From assembly GCA_016223085.1 (NCBI GenBank), contig JACRPS010000011.1:124001-188000 (forward strand): 64,000 bases of DNA, written 5' to 3'. Origin of the DNA: Chloroflexota bacterium (GTDB taxonomy: Bacteria; Chloroflexota; Anaerolineae; Aggregatilineales; Phototrophicaceae). Made by a program: the position numbers and the translations under genes. Positions 17,385 to 27,100 of the stretch are shown here, piece after piece; the first letter of the stretch is position 1, and each line of letters starts with the position of its first letter. The notes beneath the pieces are model-generated. The model saw only the letters and a list, made by a program, of their open reading frames with translations. It ran no database searches and was not told where the DNA came from.

Positions 17385-18086
17385 TTAGGCCGTCAGTTCC
17401 CCGCGCTCAACCAGGCGCATGGCATCGCGGGCGGCGGCCTGCGCCGCGATCTGCTTGCTGCGCCCCACTCCGCGACCGACCACTTTGTCGCCGATCAACA
17501 CTTCAACCACAAACTCCTTTTCGTGGTCGGGGCCGGTGGCGGACACGGTTCGATAGGCCGGCGTTTTATTCAGGGTGGCCTGGCTCCACTCCTGCAAGCG
17601 GCTGCGGGCATCCTTGTCAATCGCTTCTTCCAGCACCTGATCTATCAACGATTCCAGGCGCGGTAGAATAAACGCCCGCACCGCGTCCAGCCCCTGGTCA
17701 AGATACAGCGCGCCTGTCACCGCCTCAAACGCGCCGCACAGGTTGTTGATACGTTCGCGCCCGCCGCTGACTTCTTCACCCTTGCCCATGCGCAGGCTTT
17801 CCCCCAGCCGCATCTGCCGCGCCAACTGCGCCAGCGATTCGGTGCGTACCAGTGCCGCGCGCAGCCGCGTAAGCTGGCCTTCCGGCATATTGGGGAAACG
17901 CTGGAACAGGATTTCACCCACCAGGAAATCCAGCACGGCATCACCCAGAAATTCCAGCCGTTCGTTATCGCCTTCAGCCTCGCCGTGCTCGTTGATGTAA
18001 GAGCGATGCGTCAGCGCCTGCTGGAGCAGGTTGGGATTCCCAAATTCGACCCCCATCTGCTCCTGAAATTCATCCATGTATGTCAT
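17385..18086 (-). CDS. rnc: Ribonuclease III
   Basis: 233 residues, the normal length. The catalytic signature NERLEFLGDAVLDFLVGE (about 41-58) is intact with its acidic residues, and a second acidic helix holds FEAVTGALYLDQG. A double-stranded RNA-binding domain spans about 160-230 with EFVVEVLIG and KQIAAQAAARDAM. The enzyme cuts double-stranded RNA in rRNA maturation and mRNA decay. It lies downstream of fabF on the same strand with a 72-nt gap. Confidence 0.96.
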   Translation of the reverse strand: MTYMDEFQEQMGVEFGNPNLLQQALTHRSYINEHGEAEGDNERLEFLGDAVLDFLVGEILFQRFPNMPEGQLTRLRAALVRTESLAQLARQMRLGESLRMGKGEEVSGGRERINNLCGAFEAVTGALYLDQGLDAVRAFILPRLESLIDQVLEEAIDKDARSRLQEWSQATLNKTPAYRTVSATGPDHEKEFVVEVLIGDKVVGRGVGRSKQIAAQAAARDAMRLVERGELTA

Positions 18087-18158
18087 GCGTATTTACCAGC
18101 AAATAGCCTTTGACAACGGACAATTGGCCGACACAACCAAAAGCCAACTGCCAACAGC

Positions 18159-19400
18159 CTAATTAAACGCCTTGAAGATCAGAGAAACGTTGTGACCGCC
18201 AAAGCCGAACGAATTGCTCATTGCCGTTTTGATCATCATCTCGCGCGCGGTGTTGGGCACGTAATTCAGATCGCACTCCGGGTCGGGTTCCGTCAGGTTG
18301 ATCGTCGGCGGCGCGATCTGGTCGCGGATTGCCAGCACGGCGAACCCGGCTTCCATCGCGGCAGTTGCGCCCATCCCGTGCCCGGTCATGCTTTTGGTTG
18401 AACTCATTGGCACGTTGTAAGCGTGTTCGCCCAGCACCATCTTCACCGCTTTGGTTTCCATCACGTCATTAAGCGCGGTCGCCGTCCCGTGTGCGTTGAT
18501 ATAATGGATGCCGGTCGCGTCCATCCGCGCGTCGTCCATCGCCATGCGGATAGCCCGCGCCGCGCCTCTGGCCTCCGGGTCGGGCGCGGTGATGTGGAAC
18601 GCATCTGACGTGGCGCCATAACCGACCATCTCCGCCAGAATATGAGCGCCGCGCGCCTTCGCAAATTCCAGTTCTTCCAGCGCCAGCACCGCCGCGCCCT
18701 CGCTGAACACCAGACCGAGGCGGTTTTTGTCAAACGGACGTGAGGCGTGTTCCGGGTCGTCGTTCAGGCGCGAACATGCCCCCACCCGGTCGAAGGCAGC
18801 GATGCCCAACGGGAAAATCGGCGCTTCCCCCCCACCGGCCAGCGCCTGGTCAATCCGCCCCAGCCGGATCAAATCAAAGGCATGGCCGATGCATTCTGCG
18901 CCGGTGGCGCAGGCCGAGATCGGCGTGGCGGTTGGGCCGGTCGCACCGATTTCCAGGCTGACCAGATTGCTGCCCGCGTTCACGACCAGCATCGGAATCC
19001 CAAACGGGGTGATGCGGCGCGGGTCGTTGGTTTCGTAATAATCCCGCGCCTGGTCATAATAGCTTTCGACGCCGCCGACCGCCGAACCGATCACCACGCC
19101 CGTCCGGTCACGGTTCTCGTCCGTGACTTCCATCCCAGAGTCTTTCACCGCTTCTGCCGCCGCTGCCAGCACAAAATGCTGGTAACGGTCGCGGCGGCGC
19201 ACTTCCTTCGCCGGCATGTACTGCGCCGGGTCGAAGTTCTTAACCTCGGCGGCAATTTTGACCAGATGATTCGAAGCGTCAAAGCGGGTGATCGGCCCGA
19301 TGCCGCTTTTGCCGGCTTTGATCGCCTCCCAGGTTTCGTCAACGGTGTGCCCCAGCGGGGACATAAAGCCCATGCCGGTTACCACCACTCGTCGTGTCAT
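18159..19400 (-). CDS. fabF: Beta-ketoacyl-ACP synthase II
   Basis: 413 residues, AGGAG seven bases before the ATG. The thiolase-fold active site is complete: cysteine in ISACATGAECI (about 165), histidine in INAHGTATALND (about 305), lysine in STKSMTGHG and the second histidine in GHGMGA (about 340). It elongates fatty acyl chains with malonyl-ACP. It is separate from other fab genes here. The gap to rnc contains no clear terminator, so the pair may be co-transcribed; fabF-rnc linkage is common in bacteria. Confidence 0.95.
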   Translation of the reverse strand: MTRRVVVTGMGFMSPLGHTVDETWEAIKAGKSGIGPITRFDASNHLVKIAAEVKNFDPAQYMPAKEVRRRDRYQHFVLAAAAEAVKDSGMEVTDENRDRTGVVIGSAVGGVESYYDQARDYYETNDPRRITPFGIPMLVVNAGSNLVSLEIGATGPTATPISACATGAECIGHAFDLIRLGRIDQALAGGGEAPIFPLGIAAFDRVGACSRLNDDPEHASRPFDKNRLGLVFSEGAAVLALEELEFAKARGAHILAEMVGYGATSDAFHITAPDPEARGAARAIRMAMDDARMDATGIHYINAHGTATALNDVMETKAVKMVLGEHAYNVPMSSTKSMTGHGMGATAAMEAGFAVLAIRDQIAPPTINLTEPDPECDLNYVPNTAREMMIKTAMSNSFGFGGHNVSLIFKAFN

Positions 19401-19449
19401 GCTGAACTCCTGCGCGTTAAAAAAGCCATTTTAGAAGGAGGTTCGGACG

Positions 19450-19476
19450 GTAGGGGCAGATAGATCGTGTCCCTAC
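19450..19476. repeat. Palindrome 4 (GGGACACGAT type, decayed)
   Basis: GTAGGGGCAGAT ... ATCGTGTCCCTAC, with mismatches in the left arm. It lies 42 nt after the stop of the molybdopterin synthase gene. Confidence 0.7.
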
Positions 19477-19518
19477 AACGTGGTTTTAGCACAGCCGACC
19501 GCCAATTGCCAGTCTGCG

Positions 19519-20241
19519 TTACGACCGGGATTGCCGGTCGTCCGGCGTCGGCAGGTAGTGGCCTTCAACCCAGGCCGCGCTGCCTGGGCGTACCTCTTTT
19601 TTCCACACCGGCACGATCTCTTTCAGCCGGTCAATGCCGTAGCGCGCCGCCTCAAAACAGCCCTGATCACGGTGGCCGGACGAACAGGCGATCAAAATTG
19701 TCGGCTGCCCCACTTCCAGCCGGCCCACCCGCTGAACGATGGCGATACCCTGCACCAGCGGCCAGCGTTCCCGGATTTCCGCCGCCACCTGCCGCATTTT
19801 TGCCAGCGCCATCGGCTCGTACGCTTCGTATTCCAGATGTTCCGTTTCCAGCAGTTCGCCGGTCCGGCTGGTTTCGCCGCGCACCATACCGCTGAAGACA
19901 CACACTGCCCCGGTCGCCGGGATGGTGATCGCCTGAATCAATTCGTCGGCGCTGTACGGTTCGCTCGCCAGCCGGAAAATTTCAGGATATTCGCTGCCGC
20001 CGCCGCTGACCGGTGGGAAAAAGGCGACCGTATCCCCGTCGTGAACCGCTTCCTCCGCAAAGGCATAGTCCTCGTTCACCGCCGCGATGGCCGCTTCAAC
20101 GTGCGCTTCCATCGTCGGGTACAGCGCCGCCAGCGCCCGTTTGACATCGGCGACTGTCGCGCTGTCCGGCACGGTCACGGCCAGCCGGTTTTGCCCGGCC
20201 AGGTCTTTTAAGGTTGCAAACAGCAAAACGTTAACCCGCAT
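19519..20241 (-). CDS. moaX: Fused molybdopterin synthase MoaD-MoaE (MoaX-like)
   Basis: 240 residues. Residues 1-81 are a ubiquitin-like MoaD domain ending in PPVSGG at 80-81, then GSEYPE. From about 88 to the end is a MoaE domain with VCVFSGMVRGETS, LEYEAYEPMA, RVGRLEVGQ and VWKKEV, which holds the catalytic lysines. Together they convert precursor Z to molybdopterin, with the sulfur carried on the MoaD C-terminal glycine. In Mycobacterium MoaX, the fused chain must be cut after the GG; the GG is kept here, so the same processing is likely. The ATG overlaps the moaC stop as TGATG. Confidence 0.93.
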   Translation of the reverse strand: MRVNVLLFATLKDLAGQNRLAVTVPDSATVADVKRALAALYPTMEAHVEAAIAAVNEDYAFAEEAVHDGDTVAFFPPVSGGGSEYPEIFRLASEPYSADELIQAITIPATGAVCVFSGMVRGETSRTGELLETEHLEYEAYEPMALAKMRQVAAEIRERWPLVQGIAIVQRVGRLEVGQPTILIACSSGHRDQGCFEAARYGIDRLKEIVPVWKKEVRPGSAAWVEGHYLPTPDDRQSRS

Positions 20242-20723
20242 CACTCCTCCGCCCGGTAATCGCTATGCACCCCACCGCGTTTTTCCAACAGCCGTATATC
20301 GCTTAGACGCATCCCCCGGTCAACCGCTTTCGCCATGTCGTACACGGTTAACGCCGCGACGGTGACGGCGGTCAGCGCCTCCATCTCCACACCGGTTTTG
20401 CCAACCGTGCGCGCCGTCGCTGTGATGTGCACTGCGCTGGTGTTATCATCCAGCATCAGATCAACATCAATCTGTGTCAGCGGCAACGGGTGGCACAGCG
20501 GAATCAGATCGGCGGTTTTTTTCGCCGCCATGATGCCCGCCAGCCGCGCCACCAGCAGCACATCGCCCTTTTTGAGCGCGCCTTCACGGATGAGCCGCAG
20601 CGTTTCCGGCTGCATGTAAACCGAGCCGCCCGCAACCGCCACGCGCTCGGTATCCGGCTTCGCGCCCACATCCACCATGCGCGCCGCGCCGTGTTCGTCC
20701 AGGTGTGTTAAACGATTTTCCAC
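20241..20723 (-). CDS. moaC: Cyclic pyranopterin monophosphate synthase
   Basis: 160 residues from GTG. Family motifs include [18 protein letters not shown] near the start, [19 protein letters not shown] in the middle, and [19 protein letters not shown] near the end, all part of the active site. It rearranges GTP-derived 3',8-cH2GTP to cyclic pyranopterin in molybdenum cofactor synthesis. It overlaps the fused moaD-moaE gene, so the two steps are coupled. moaA is not in the window. moeA lies at 36765. Confidence 0.96.
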   Translation of the reverse strand: MENRLTHLDEHGAARMVDVGAKPDTERVAVAGGSVYMQPETLRLIREGALKKGDVLLVARLAGIMAAKKTADLIPLCHPLPLTQIDVDLMLDDNTSAVHITATARTVGKTGVEMEALTAVTVAALTVYDMAKAVDRGMRLSDIRLLEKRGGVHSDYRAEE

Positions 20724-20825
20724 CAGCTAAATCCCCGCCTAAACTCGCTTCCGTCAGGTCACGACAGCGCCGTGCTCCAACCATTATAACCGATGCCAAA
20801 GCGAACCGATGCGAAACAGGCAGGC

Positions 20826-20854
20826 TTGTTTTACACCCTTCGCACATGTATACT
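20826..20854 (+). promoter_or_regulatory. Predicted promoter for ftsY
   Basis: TTGTTT (20826-20831), 17 nt, TATACT (20849-20854), about 36 nt before the ftsY ATG. It lies in the 167-nt divergent gap between moaC and ftsY. Confidence 0.45.
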
Positions 20855-20890
20855 GCAATCTATTCCACCCGCGCTGATATGGGAGATACA

Positions 20891-21793
20891 ATGGGCATTT
20901 TCCGCAGTGGTTTAGCCAAAACCCGGCAGTCCTTTTTTGGACGGATTTCGCAGCTACTGGGCAGCACCGACATCACTGACGAAACCTGGGATGACATCGA
21001 AGCAATTCTGATTCAGGCCGACGTGGGCGTTGCTACTACGGAAAAGGTAATGGAAGAACTGCGGGCGCGCGTCCGGCGGGAAGGTATCACCCAGGCCGAG
21101 CAACTGAACGCGGCGCTGAAAGAAACGCTGCGCGGCCTGCTGACCACCCCACCGCCGATGAACATCAGCGGACGCCCGCTTTCGATCATCCTGATCGTCG
21201 GCGTCAACGGCAGCGGCAAAACCACCTCCATTGCCAAGCTCGCCAACCGGCTCAACCGCGCCGGTCGTAAAGTGATGCTGGCCGCCGGCGACACCTTCCG
21301 CGCCGCCGCGATTGAGCAGCTTCAGGTGTGGGGGCAGCGTGTCGGCGTGCCGGTTATCGCCGGCAAGCCCGGCTCTGACCCTGCCGCCGTCGTTCACGAT
21401 GCGACCGCCGCCGCCCACGCGCGCGGCCATGATATTCTGATTGTGGATACAGCGGGACGGCTGCACACCAATTACAACCTGATGGAAGAACTTGCCAAAA
21501 TCCGCTCGGTATCCGGCAAAGTCGTGCCGGATGCCCCGCACGAAACACTGCTGGTGCTGGACGGCACGACCGGCCAGAACGCGCTCCAGCAGGCGCAGAA
21601 GTTCCGCGAGCTGGTAGACGTAACCGGCGTCATCGTCACCAAGCTGGACGGCACGGCGAAGGGCGGCATGGTCTTTTCGGTGTTTAACGATCTCAAGCTG
21701 CCGGTGCATTACGTTGGCCTGGGCGAAGGCATCAACGATCTGGTGCTGTTCAGCCCGGAGAATTTTGTCAACAGCCTGTTTGATGAGAATTAA
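20891..21793 (+). CDS. ftsY: Signal recognition particle receptor FtsY
   Basis: 300 residues from the ATG at 20891, which has GGGAGA upstream; an upstream in-frame extension has no family similarity. The NG domain is complete: helical N part with DITDETWDDIEAILIQADVG, G1 GVNGSGKTTSIAKLA, DTFRAAAIEQL, DTAGRLHTN, and TKLDGTAKGG. It lacks the long acidic A domain of E. coli FtsY, as is usual outside proteobacteria. It docks ribosome-SRP complexes at the membrane. prfB follows after 66 nt, with a palindrome between. Confidence 0.96.
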   Translation: MGIFRSGLAKTRQSFFGRISQLLGSTDITDETWDDIEAILIQADVGVATTEKVMEELRARVRREGITQAEQLNAALKETLRGLLTTPPPMNISGRPLSIILIVGVNGSGKTTSIAKLANRLNRAGRKVMLAAGDTFRAAAIEQLQVWGQRVGVPVIAGKPGSDPAAVVHDATAAAHARGHDILIVDTAGRLHTNYNLMEELAKIRSVSGKVVPDAPHETLLVLDGTTGQNALQQAQKFRELVDVTGVIVTKLDGTAKGGMVFSVFNDLKLPVHYVGLGEGINDLVLFSPENFVNSLFDEN

Positions 21794-21796
21794 ACC

Positions 21797-21825
21797 GTAG
21801 GGGCGGGTCTGGGACCCGCCCCTAC
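21797..21825. repeat. Palindrome 5 (GGGGCGGGT type)
   Basis: Arms GTAGGGGCGGGTC and GACCCGCCCCTAC (13 bp, perfect) around TGG. It begins 3 nt after the ftsY stop. Confidence 0.92.
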
Positions 21826-21859
21826 CTTGCCACGACAAGGAGGAAACCGTAAAAATTCG

Positions 21860-22954
21860 ATGGAAAGTTTAATCAGCCTGTTGAACAGCATGAAACACCG
21901 GGTAGATGGGCTGATGGCGCAGCTAGATATAAAGGGCAAAGCTGCCCGCATCCAGCAGCTTGAGGAAACCTCCGGCGCGCCCGACTTCTGGAATGACCCC
22001 GACGCCGCCCAAAAAACGATGCAGGAAATCGCCCGCCTCAAGGAAGAGGTTGACCGTTGGCAGAGCCTTGCCACGCGGGTAAACGACGCGCTGGAACTGG
22101 CGCAGTTGGACGACCGCAGCCTGCTGGATGACCTGACAGCCGAGGTGAACGCGCTGTCGGAAACGGTCGAACGCATGGGGCTGCAAACGCTGCTCTCCGG
22201 CCCGTATGACCGCGAGAACGCGATTCTCGCCGTCCACGCTGGAGCGGGCGGCACGGATTCGCAGGATTGGGCGCAGATGCTGGAACGGATGTACCTGCGC
22301 TGGGCGGAAGACAACGGCTACAAGGTGGAAATTATCGAACGCAGCGAAGGCGAAGAAGCCGGTATTAAAAGCGTGACGATGAGCGTGAAGGGCGAATACG
22401 CCTACGGCTACCTGCAAAGCGAACAGGGTGTGCACCGGCTGGTGCGTCTCAGCCCGTTTGACGCCGCGCACCGCCGCCATACATCGTTTGCCAAAGTGGA
22501 ACTGTGGCCGGATATTCAGGGCCAGATTGATATTGAAATTAACGAAAACGATTTAAAAATTGACACCTACCGCGCCGGCGGCGCAGGTGGCCAGCACGTC
22601 CAGAAGAACGATACGGCGGTGCGGATCACACATATCCCTACCGGCATCGTCGTCCAGTGCCAGAACCAGCGCAGCCAGATGCAGAACCGCGAACGCGCCC
22701 TGCAAATCCTGAAGGCGCGGCTGTTTGAAATCGAGCGCCGCAAGCAGGAAGCGCAGTTGGCGGCGCTGAAGGGCGAAAACGTCAGCGCCGAGTGGGGCAG
22801 CCAGATTCGTTCCTACGTGTTGCACCCCTACCAGATGGTAAAAGACCACCGCACCGACTACGAAACCGGCAACACCACCGCTGTGCTCGATGGCCGCCTC
22901 AATGAATTTATGGACGCCTATCTGCGCGCCAAGGTGGTGCCGCAGGCCGGGTAA
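21860..22954 (+). CDS. prfB: Peptide chain release factor 2
   Basis: 364 residues. It has the RF2 codon-recognition motif in VRLSPFDAAHRR and the catalytic GGQ in AGGAGGQHVQKND. The front half has the coiled domain with SGAPDFWNDP. It releases peptides at UGA and UAA. Many prfB genes need a +1 frameshift at an in-frame UGA near codon 25; here that region reads straight through (GCG CAG CTA GAT ATA), so this self-regulation is absent. The ATG at 21860 follows GGAGG by 16 nt, a long spacing. A TTG at 21827 is an alternative start but would place the GGAGG inside the gene. Confidence 0.95.
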   Translation: MESLISLLNSMKHRVDGLMAQLDIKGKAARIQQLEETSGAPDFWNDPDAAQKTMQEIARLKEEVDRWQSLATRVNDALELAQLDDRSLLDDLTAEVNALSETVERMGLQTLLSGPYDRENAILAVHAGAGGTDSQDWAQMLERMYLRWAEDNGYKVEIIERSEGEEAGIKSVTMSVKGEYAYGYLQSEQGVHRLVRLSPFDAAHRRHTSFAKVELWPDIQGQIDIEINENDLKIDTYRAGGAGGQHVQKNDTAVRITHIPTGIVVQCQNQRSQMQNRERALQILKARLFEIERRKQEAQLAALKGENVSAEWGSQIRSYVLHPYQMVKDHRTDYETGNTTAVLDGRLNEFMDAYLRAKVVPQAG

Positions 22955-23010
22955 CAACATCTCGTTTCTGGCACTTGTGTAGCCATTTCGATGACGATCA
23001 TAAGCAATTT

Positions 23011-23038
23011 TTGACACGGCGCACGCCGGTGTTATAAT
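23011..23038 (+). promoter_or_regulatory. Consensus sigma70 promoter for candidate ncRNA
   Basis: TTGACA (23011-23016), 16 nt, TATAAT (23033-23038): both boxes match the consensus fully. Transcription would start near 23045, with no open reading frame of note before the terminator at 23180-23207. Confidence 0.8.
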
Positions 23039-23044
23039 CCCTGC

Positions 23045-23208
23045 CTGTCACGCTCAACGGAACATCATTTTTATGTCATTGGTTAAGTTCGCTGTGTGTT
23101 GTTGTGCCTTCCGCGCTCATTCTGGACGTGGCAGGTACGGGCACGCATAGCGACAGACCGATTCTCGGTTGTGTAAGAAAGCCCCGGCTGCACGTCGGGG
23201 CTTTTTTA
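23045..23208 (+). ncRNA. Candidate structured small RNA (about 165 nt), class unknown
   Basis: The stretch lies between a consensus promoter and a rho-independent terminator and codes for nothing evident. By eye it folds compactly. CTGTC(AC)GCT at 23045-23054 pairs with AGCGACAG at 23149-23156, enclosing at least two inner helices. One is GAAC/GTTC at 23060-23063 with 23087-23090. The other is GTGCC/GGCAC at 23104-23108 with 23140-23144, carrying CCGCG/CGTGG on top. A 5-bp hairpin, ACCGA-TTC-TCGGT, follows at 23157-23169, then the terminator. It has no 4.5S GGAA tetraloop pattern and no tmRNA or RNase P signature. It could be 6S-like, or an attenuator leader of the carbonic anhydrase gene that starts 35 nt after the terminator. 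Confidence 0.55.
23180..23207 (+). terminator. Rho-independent terminator
   Basis: AGCCCCG (23180-23186) pairs with CGGGGCT (23196-23202) across a 9-nt loop and is followed by six T. It ends the candidate ncRNA and lies upstream of the carbonic anhydrase start. Confidence 0.85.
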
Positions 23209-23242
23209 TTGCCTGTTTAATGGACGATTGGAGTGAAGCCAA

Positions 23243-23824
23243 ATGAGTACCATTCTAAACGAAGTTCTGTCTGCCAATGAAGCCTACGCCGCCTCGTTCG
23301 GCGATAAGGCCGAGCTGCCTCTACCGCCGGGAAGGCGCTTTGCCATCCTGACATGTATGGATGCTCGTCTCGACCCGGCCAAATATGCTGGTCTGAGCGA
23401 AGGCGATGCCCATGTCATCCGCAATGCTGGCGGTCGCGCCAGCGACGATGCCATCCGGTCGCTGGTGATCTCACACAAGCTGCTCGGCACGCGGGAATGG
23501 TTTGTCATCCACCATTCCGACTGCGGCATGGAGTATTTTACGGACGAGATCATGCGCGATCTGCTCTCGAAGAGTCTGGAAACGGCAGTTGTTGACGAAC
23601 ACGGCTGGCACGACGTGGGCAATGGCCCCGGTTCCCCCGAAGGGCGTTATATTGACTGGCTGACCATACACGATCAGCGGCAGAGTGTGGTGGACGATGT
23701 GCTGCGCATCCGCAACCATCCGCTGGTTCCTCGGTCAATCCCGATCTACGGCTATATTTACGATGTCAAAAGCGGTCGGCTGATCGAAATCCCGGAAGCG
23801 ACAGCAGCCGGGAAAGCCGTTTGA
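23243..23824 (+). CDS. Beta-class carbonic anhydrase
   Basis: 193 residues, GGAG nine bases before the ATG. Zinc ligands appear as cysteine in [10 protein letters not shown] (about 38), and histidine plus cysteine in HHSDCGM (about 91-94). The D-R pair of CMDAR is also present. It interconverts CO2 and bicarbonate in the cytoplasm and belongs to the small beta-CA group of about 190 residues. No operon partner is evident. A terminator lies 36 nt upstream, so expression may depend on read-through of the upstream structured RNA or on an unseen promoter. Confidence 0.92.
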   Translation: MSTILNEVLSANEAYAASFGDKAELPLPPGRRFAILTCMDARLDPAKYAGLSEGDAHVIRNAGGRASDDAIRSLVISHKLLGTREWFVIHHSDCGMEYFTDEIMRDLLSKSLETAVVDEHGWHDVGNGPGSPEGRYIDWLTIHDQRQSVVDDVLRIRNHPLVPRSIPIYGYIYDVKSGRLIEIPEATAAGKAV

Positions 23825-23839
23825 CAAAACAAACCAGGT

Positions 23840-23863
23840 GGGGTGGGCACGCGTGCCCACCCC
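23840..23863. repeat. Palindrome 6 (GGTGGGCAC type)
   Basis: Arms GGGGTGGGCAC and GTGCCCACCCC (11 bp, perfect) around GC, 15 nt after the carbonic anhydrase stop. It lacks the GTAGGG ends of the other elements. Confidence 0.85.
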
Positions 23864-23973
23864 GTTACAAACCGGAACGGCCCCGATTTAACACCAAACG
23901 AATAACTTGATTTGACTGTCAGTGCCGGTTAAGATTAGTTAGGTCAGGTTTGCGTTTTTGCCAAACTTGCTGC

Positions 23974-24002
23974 TTGACACCATGTAGTGTTCTCCATATA
24001 AT
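23974..24002 (+). promoter_or_regulatory. Consensus sigma70 promoter for rpoC
   Basis: TTGACA (23974-23979), 17 nt, TATAAT (23997-24002), both perfect. The start site near 24009 leaves a 177-nt untranslated leader before the TTG start at 24186. The rest of the 361-nt gap 23825-24185 holds only palindrome 6 and this leader. Confidence 0.82.
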
Positions 24003-24008
24003 TTTTCC

Positions 24009-24185
24009 TACAAATGGTCACGAATTGGTTCACCCGGTAAGAATGGCAGCGGTGGAAAGGTTTTCCATTCGCCGTTTTATCGTTGGTGGCGGATGCTTTA
24101 CTCCACGTTCAGCCGTTGTGTCAACATCTTGTCTGTACGGACACCCACAGGTTCAATAGCTCGTTAGCGCAGAGGAGGACACGCC
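24009..24185 (+). promoter_or_regulatory. Long 5' leader of rpoC
   Basis: A 177-nt untranslated region between the predicted start site and the TTG codon. It ends with a strong ribosome site AGGAGG (24173-24178) seven bases before TTG, and contains a small GGAAAGGTTTTCC hairpin near 24055. Long leaders on beta' genes can host autoregulation. I recognise no known riboswitch or protein-binding mimic. Confidence 0.4.
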
Positions 24186-27100
24186 TTGGAAGCGAAGGAT
24201 TTCAGCGCACTGCGCATCAGTCTGGCGTCGCCGGAACAAATTCGTTCCTGGTCATACGGGGAAGTGACCAAGCCGGAAACCATCAACTACCGCCGCCTGC
24301 GCCCGGAGAAGGATGGTCTGTTCTGCGAAGCCATCTTTGGTCCTACCCGTGACTGGCAGTGCTACTGCGGTAAATATAAAAACGTCCGTTATCGCGGCAT
24401 CGTCTGCGATAAGTGCGGCGTTGAAGTCACCCGTGCCTCCGTGCGCCGCGAACGTATGGGGCATATCGAACTGGCCGCGCCCGTTGCCCACGTCTGGTAT
24501 ACCCGGCGCGTGCCCAGCTACCTGGGGCTGCTGCTCGACGTGAGCCGCCGCAATCTCGACCGAGTGCTGTACTTCGCCCAGTACGTCGTCACGCACGTGG
24601 ATGAAGAAGCCCGCAACAAGGCGCTGGCCCGTATCGAGCGCGAAGTCGCCCAGAAAGAAACGATGATCGGCGGCGACATTGAAGACCAGCATGCCGTCAT
24701 CCGCAGCGAACGGGATACCGCCCTGGGTGAACTGGAAAGCCGCGCCCAGGCGATCAACAGCCATTATGACAGCGAACTCAGCCGCCTGAGCGACGAAGTG
24801 ATGCAGGAAGCGCAGTCGGTGCAGAACCGCGTTGAATCCCTGCTGGGACAGGTCGCCCCGGCGGACATCAACTTCAGCAAGACCAATACGGTGATTGTTG
24901 CCAAAGGCGAAGTTGTCGAAAGCGACAGTATTTCCCGCATCCAGTCGGTTGTCAATAATTATCTGAGCGATCTCCAGTCCGAAATTGAAGACCTGCGCCA
25001 GAACGACCTGAAAAATCTCGACCAGGAAGCGGACTCGATCTCCAGCGAAGCCGCCACCACGATGGAAGGCCAGCGGTCAGAACTGGACACGCGCCTCCAG
25101 CAGATTCGCCAGGCCGCCGAGAAAGCCCGCTCCGAATTGCAGGATTTGCACGTCCTCCAGTTCCTGTCGGAAACGCGCTACCGCGAACTCAAGAGCCGCT
25201 ACGGACAGGTGTTCCAGGCGGATATGGGCGCGGAAGCGTTTTATAAAATTCTGCAAAACATGGAGCTGGAACGGCTGGCGAAAGAACTGTGGCACGAAGT
25301 CCGCACCACCCGTTCCAAGCAGCGCAAGAAAAAAGCGACCAAGCGCCTGCGTGTGGTTGAAAGTCTGCGCAAGAGCAACAACCGGCCAGAATGGATGATT
25401 CTGACGGTGCTGCCGGTCATCCCGCCTGACCTGCGCCCAATGGTGCAGTTGGACGGCGGTCGGTTCGCCACCAGCGACCTGAACGACCTGTACCGCCGCG
25501 TCATCAACCGGAATAACCGTCTTAAGCACCTGCTGGAACTGGGCGCGCCGGATGTGATCGTGCGCAACGAGAAGCGAATGCTGCAGGAAGCGGTGGACAG
25601 CCTGATTGACAACAGCCAGCGCGGCAAGGCGCTCAGCCGCCGGGGCCGCCGCGAACTGAAGTCGTTGAGCGATATGCTCAAGGGCAAGAAGGGACGCTTC
25701 CGCCGTAACCTGCTTGGCAAGCGTGTGGACTACTCCGGTCGTTCGGTGATTGTGATCGGGCCAAAGCTGAAGCTGCACCAGTGTGGTCTGCCGAAGACGA
25801 TGGCGCTGGAACTGTACCGCCCGTTTGTTATCAGCCGGCTCGTGCGCCACAACTACGCCAGCAACGTGAAGGGTGCCAAGCGCATCATCGAGCGTGAAAA
25901 GCCGGAAGTGTGGGAAGTTCTGGAAGAAGTCATCAAGGAACGCCCGGTCCTGCTAAACCGCGCCCCTACCCTGCACCGCCTGGGTATTCAGGCGTTCGAG
26001 CCGCAGTTGGTGGAAGGCAAGGCAATTCAGATTCACCCACTGGTGTGCGCGGCCTTTAACGCTGACTTCGACGGCGACCAGATGGCCGTTCACGTGCCGC
26101 TGAGCGACAAGGCCGTGCAGGAAGCGCGCGAACTGATGCTGAGCACCCGCAACCTGCTTAAGCCCGCCGACGGCCAGCCAATTGTCGGCCCGTCGAAGGA
26201 CATGGTGCTGGGCAACTACTACCTGACCATGGACCCGACGGTCGAGATCATCTCGCGCCAGGACCGCGCCGACGACTTCCGCACCATGAGCGTGCTGAAC
26301 GAAGGCCGCTTTCGCGTGGGTATCGCGTACCGCACGCCCGGTTACTACTACGTGCAGAACCACGAGGTTCCCGGCGTTGTCCTGTTTGAGGATGTGACCG
26401 AAACCGACGCCAACGGCCGCGTGAAGGTTGTGGAAAAGGCGATTGACCGTACCATCCGCGCCGTCGTCGAAGGCGAAGTGGACTGCATGATCGCCAACGC
26501 TTACGAGATGAAGAAACTCATGAAGAAGCGTAAGCTGGACGACGTGCTGGAAATCGCCAACCTGCACGAACGCCGCCACGTGGTGGATATGGACGAGGTG
26601 GAATACCTGTACAACCTGGGCATGGTCGGCCTGCACACGCCAATTCTGCTGGGCAATGTGTACGACACGCGCAGCCCGCAGGCCGAACCGGAGATCACTA
26701 CTGTCGGGCGGGCAATCTTCAACCGCATCCTGCCGGATGAAATGCGCTTCGTGCAGGACACGATGGGCAAGAAGCCGCTGCAGGACCTGGTTGCCAAGTG
26801 CTACCAGAAGCTGGGCGCGGACCGCACCACCGACGTGGTGGACGCGATCAAGAACCTCGGCTTCCACTATGCCACCATCTCCGGCACGACGATTGCCGTC
26901 GCCGACCTCACCATCCCGGAGGAACGCAAGGACATCCTGGCAGAGGCCGAAGGTGTGGTCGAACGCGCCGAACGTGACTTCCGGCGCGGTCTGCTGACCG
27001 AGGAAGAACGCTACCAGATCACGATTGACGAATGGAACCGCGCCAAGGACCTGCTGCAGGACAAAATCAGGGGCGCGCTCGACCCGTTCGGGCCGATTGC

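Noticed and set aside
21890-21950. Programmed frameshift in prfB
   Set aside because: The region aligned to the usual CTT-TGA site reads GCG CAG CTA GAT with no in-frame stop, and the frame is continuous.
24120-24170. tRNA-like GGTTCAATAGC in the rpoC leader
   Set aside because: No acceptor or anticodon stem pairs around it; it is only a fragmentary match to a T-loop.
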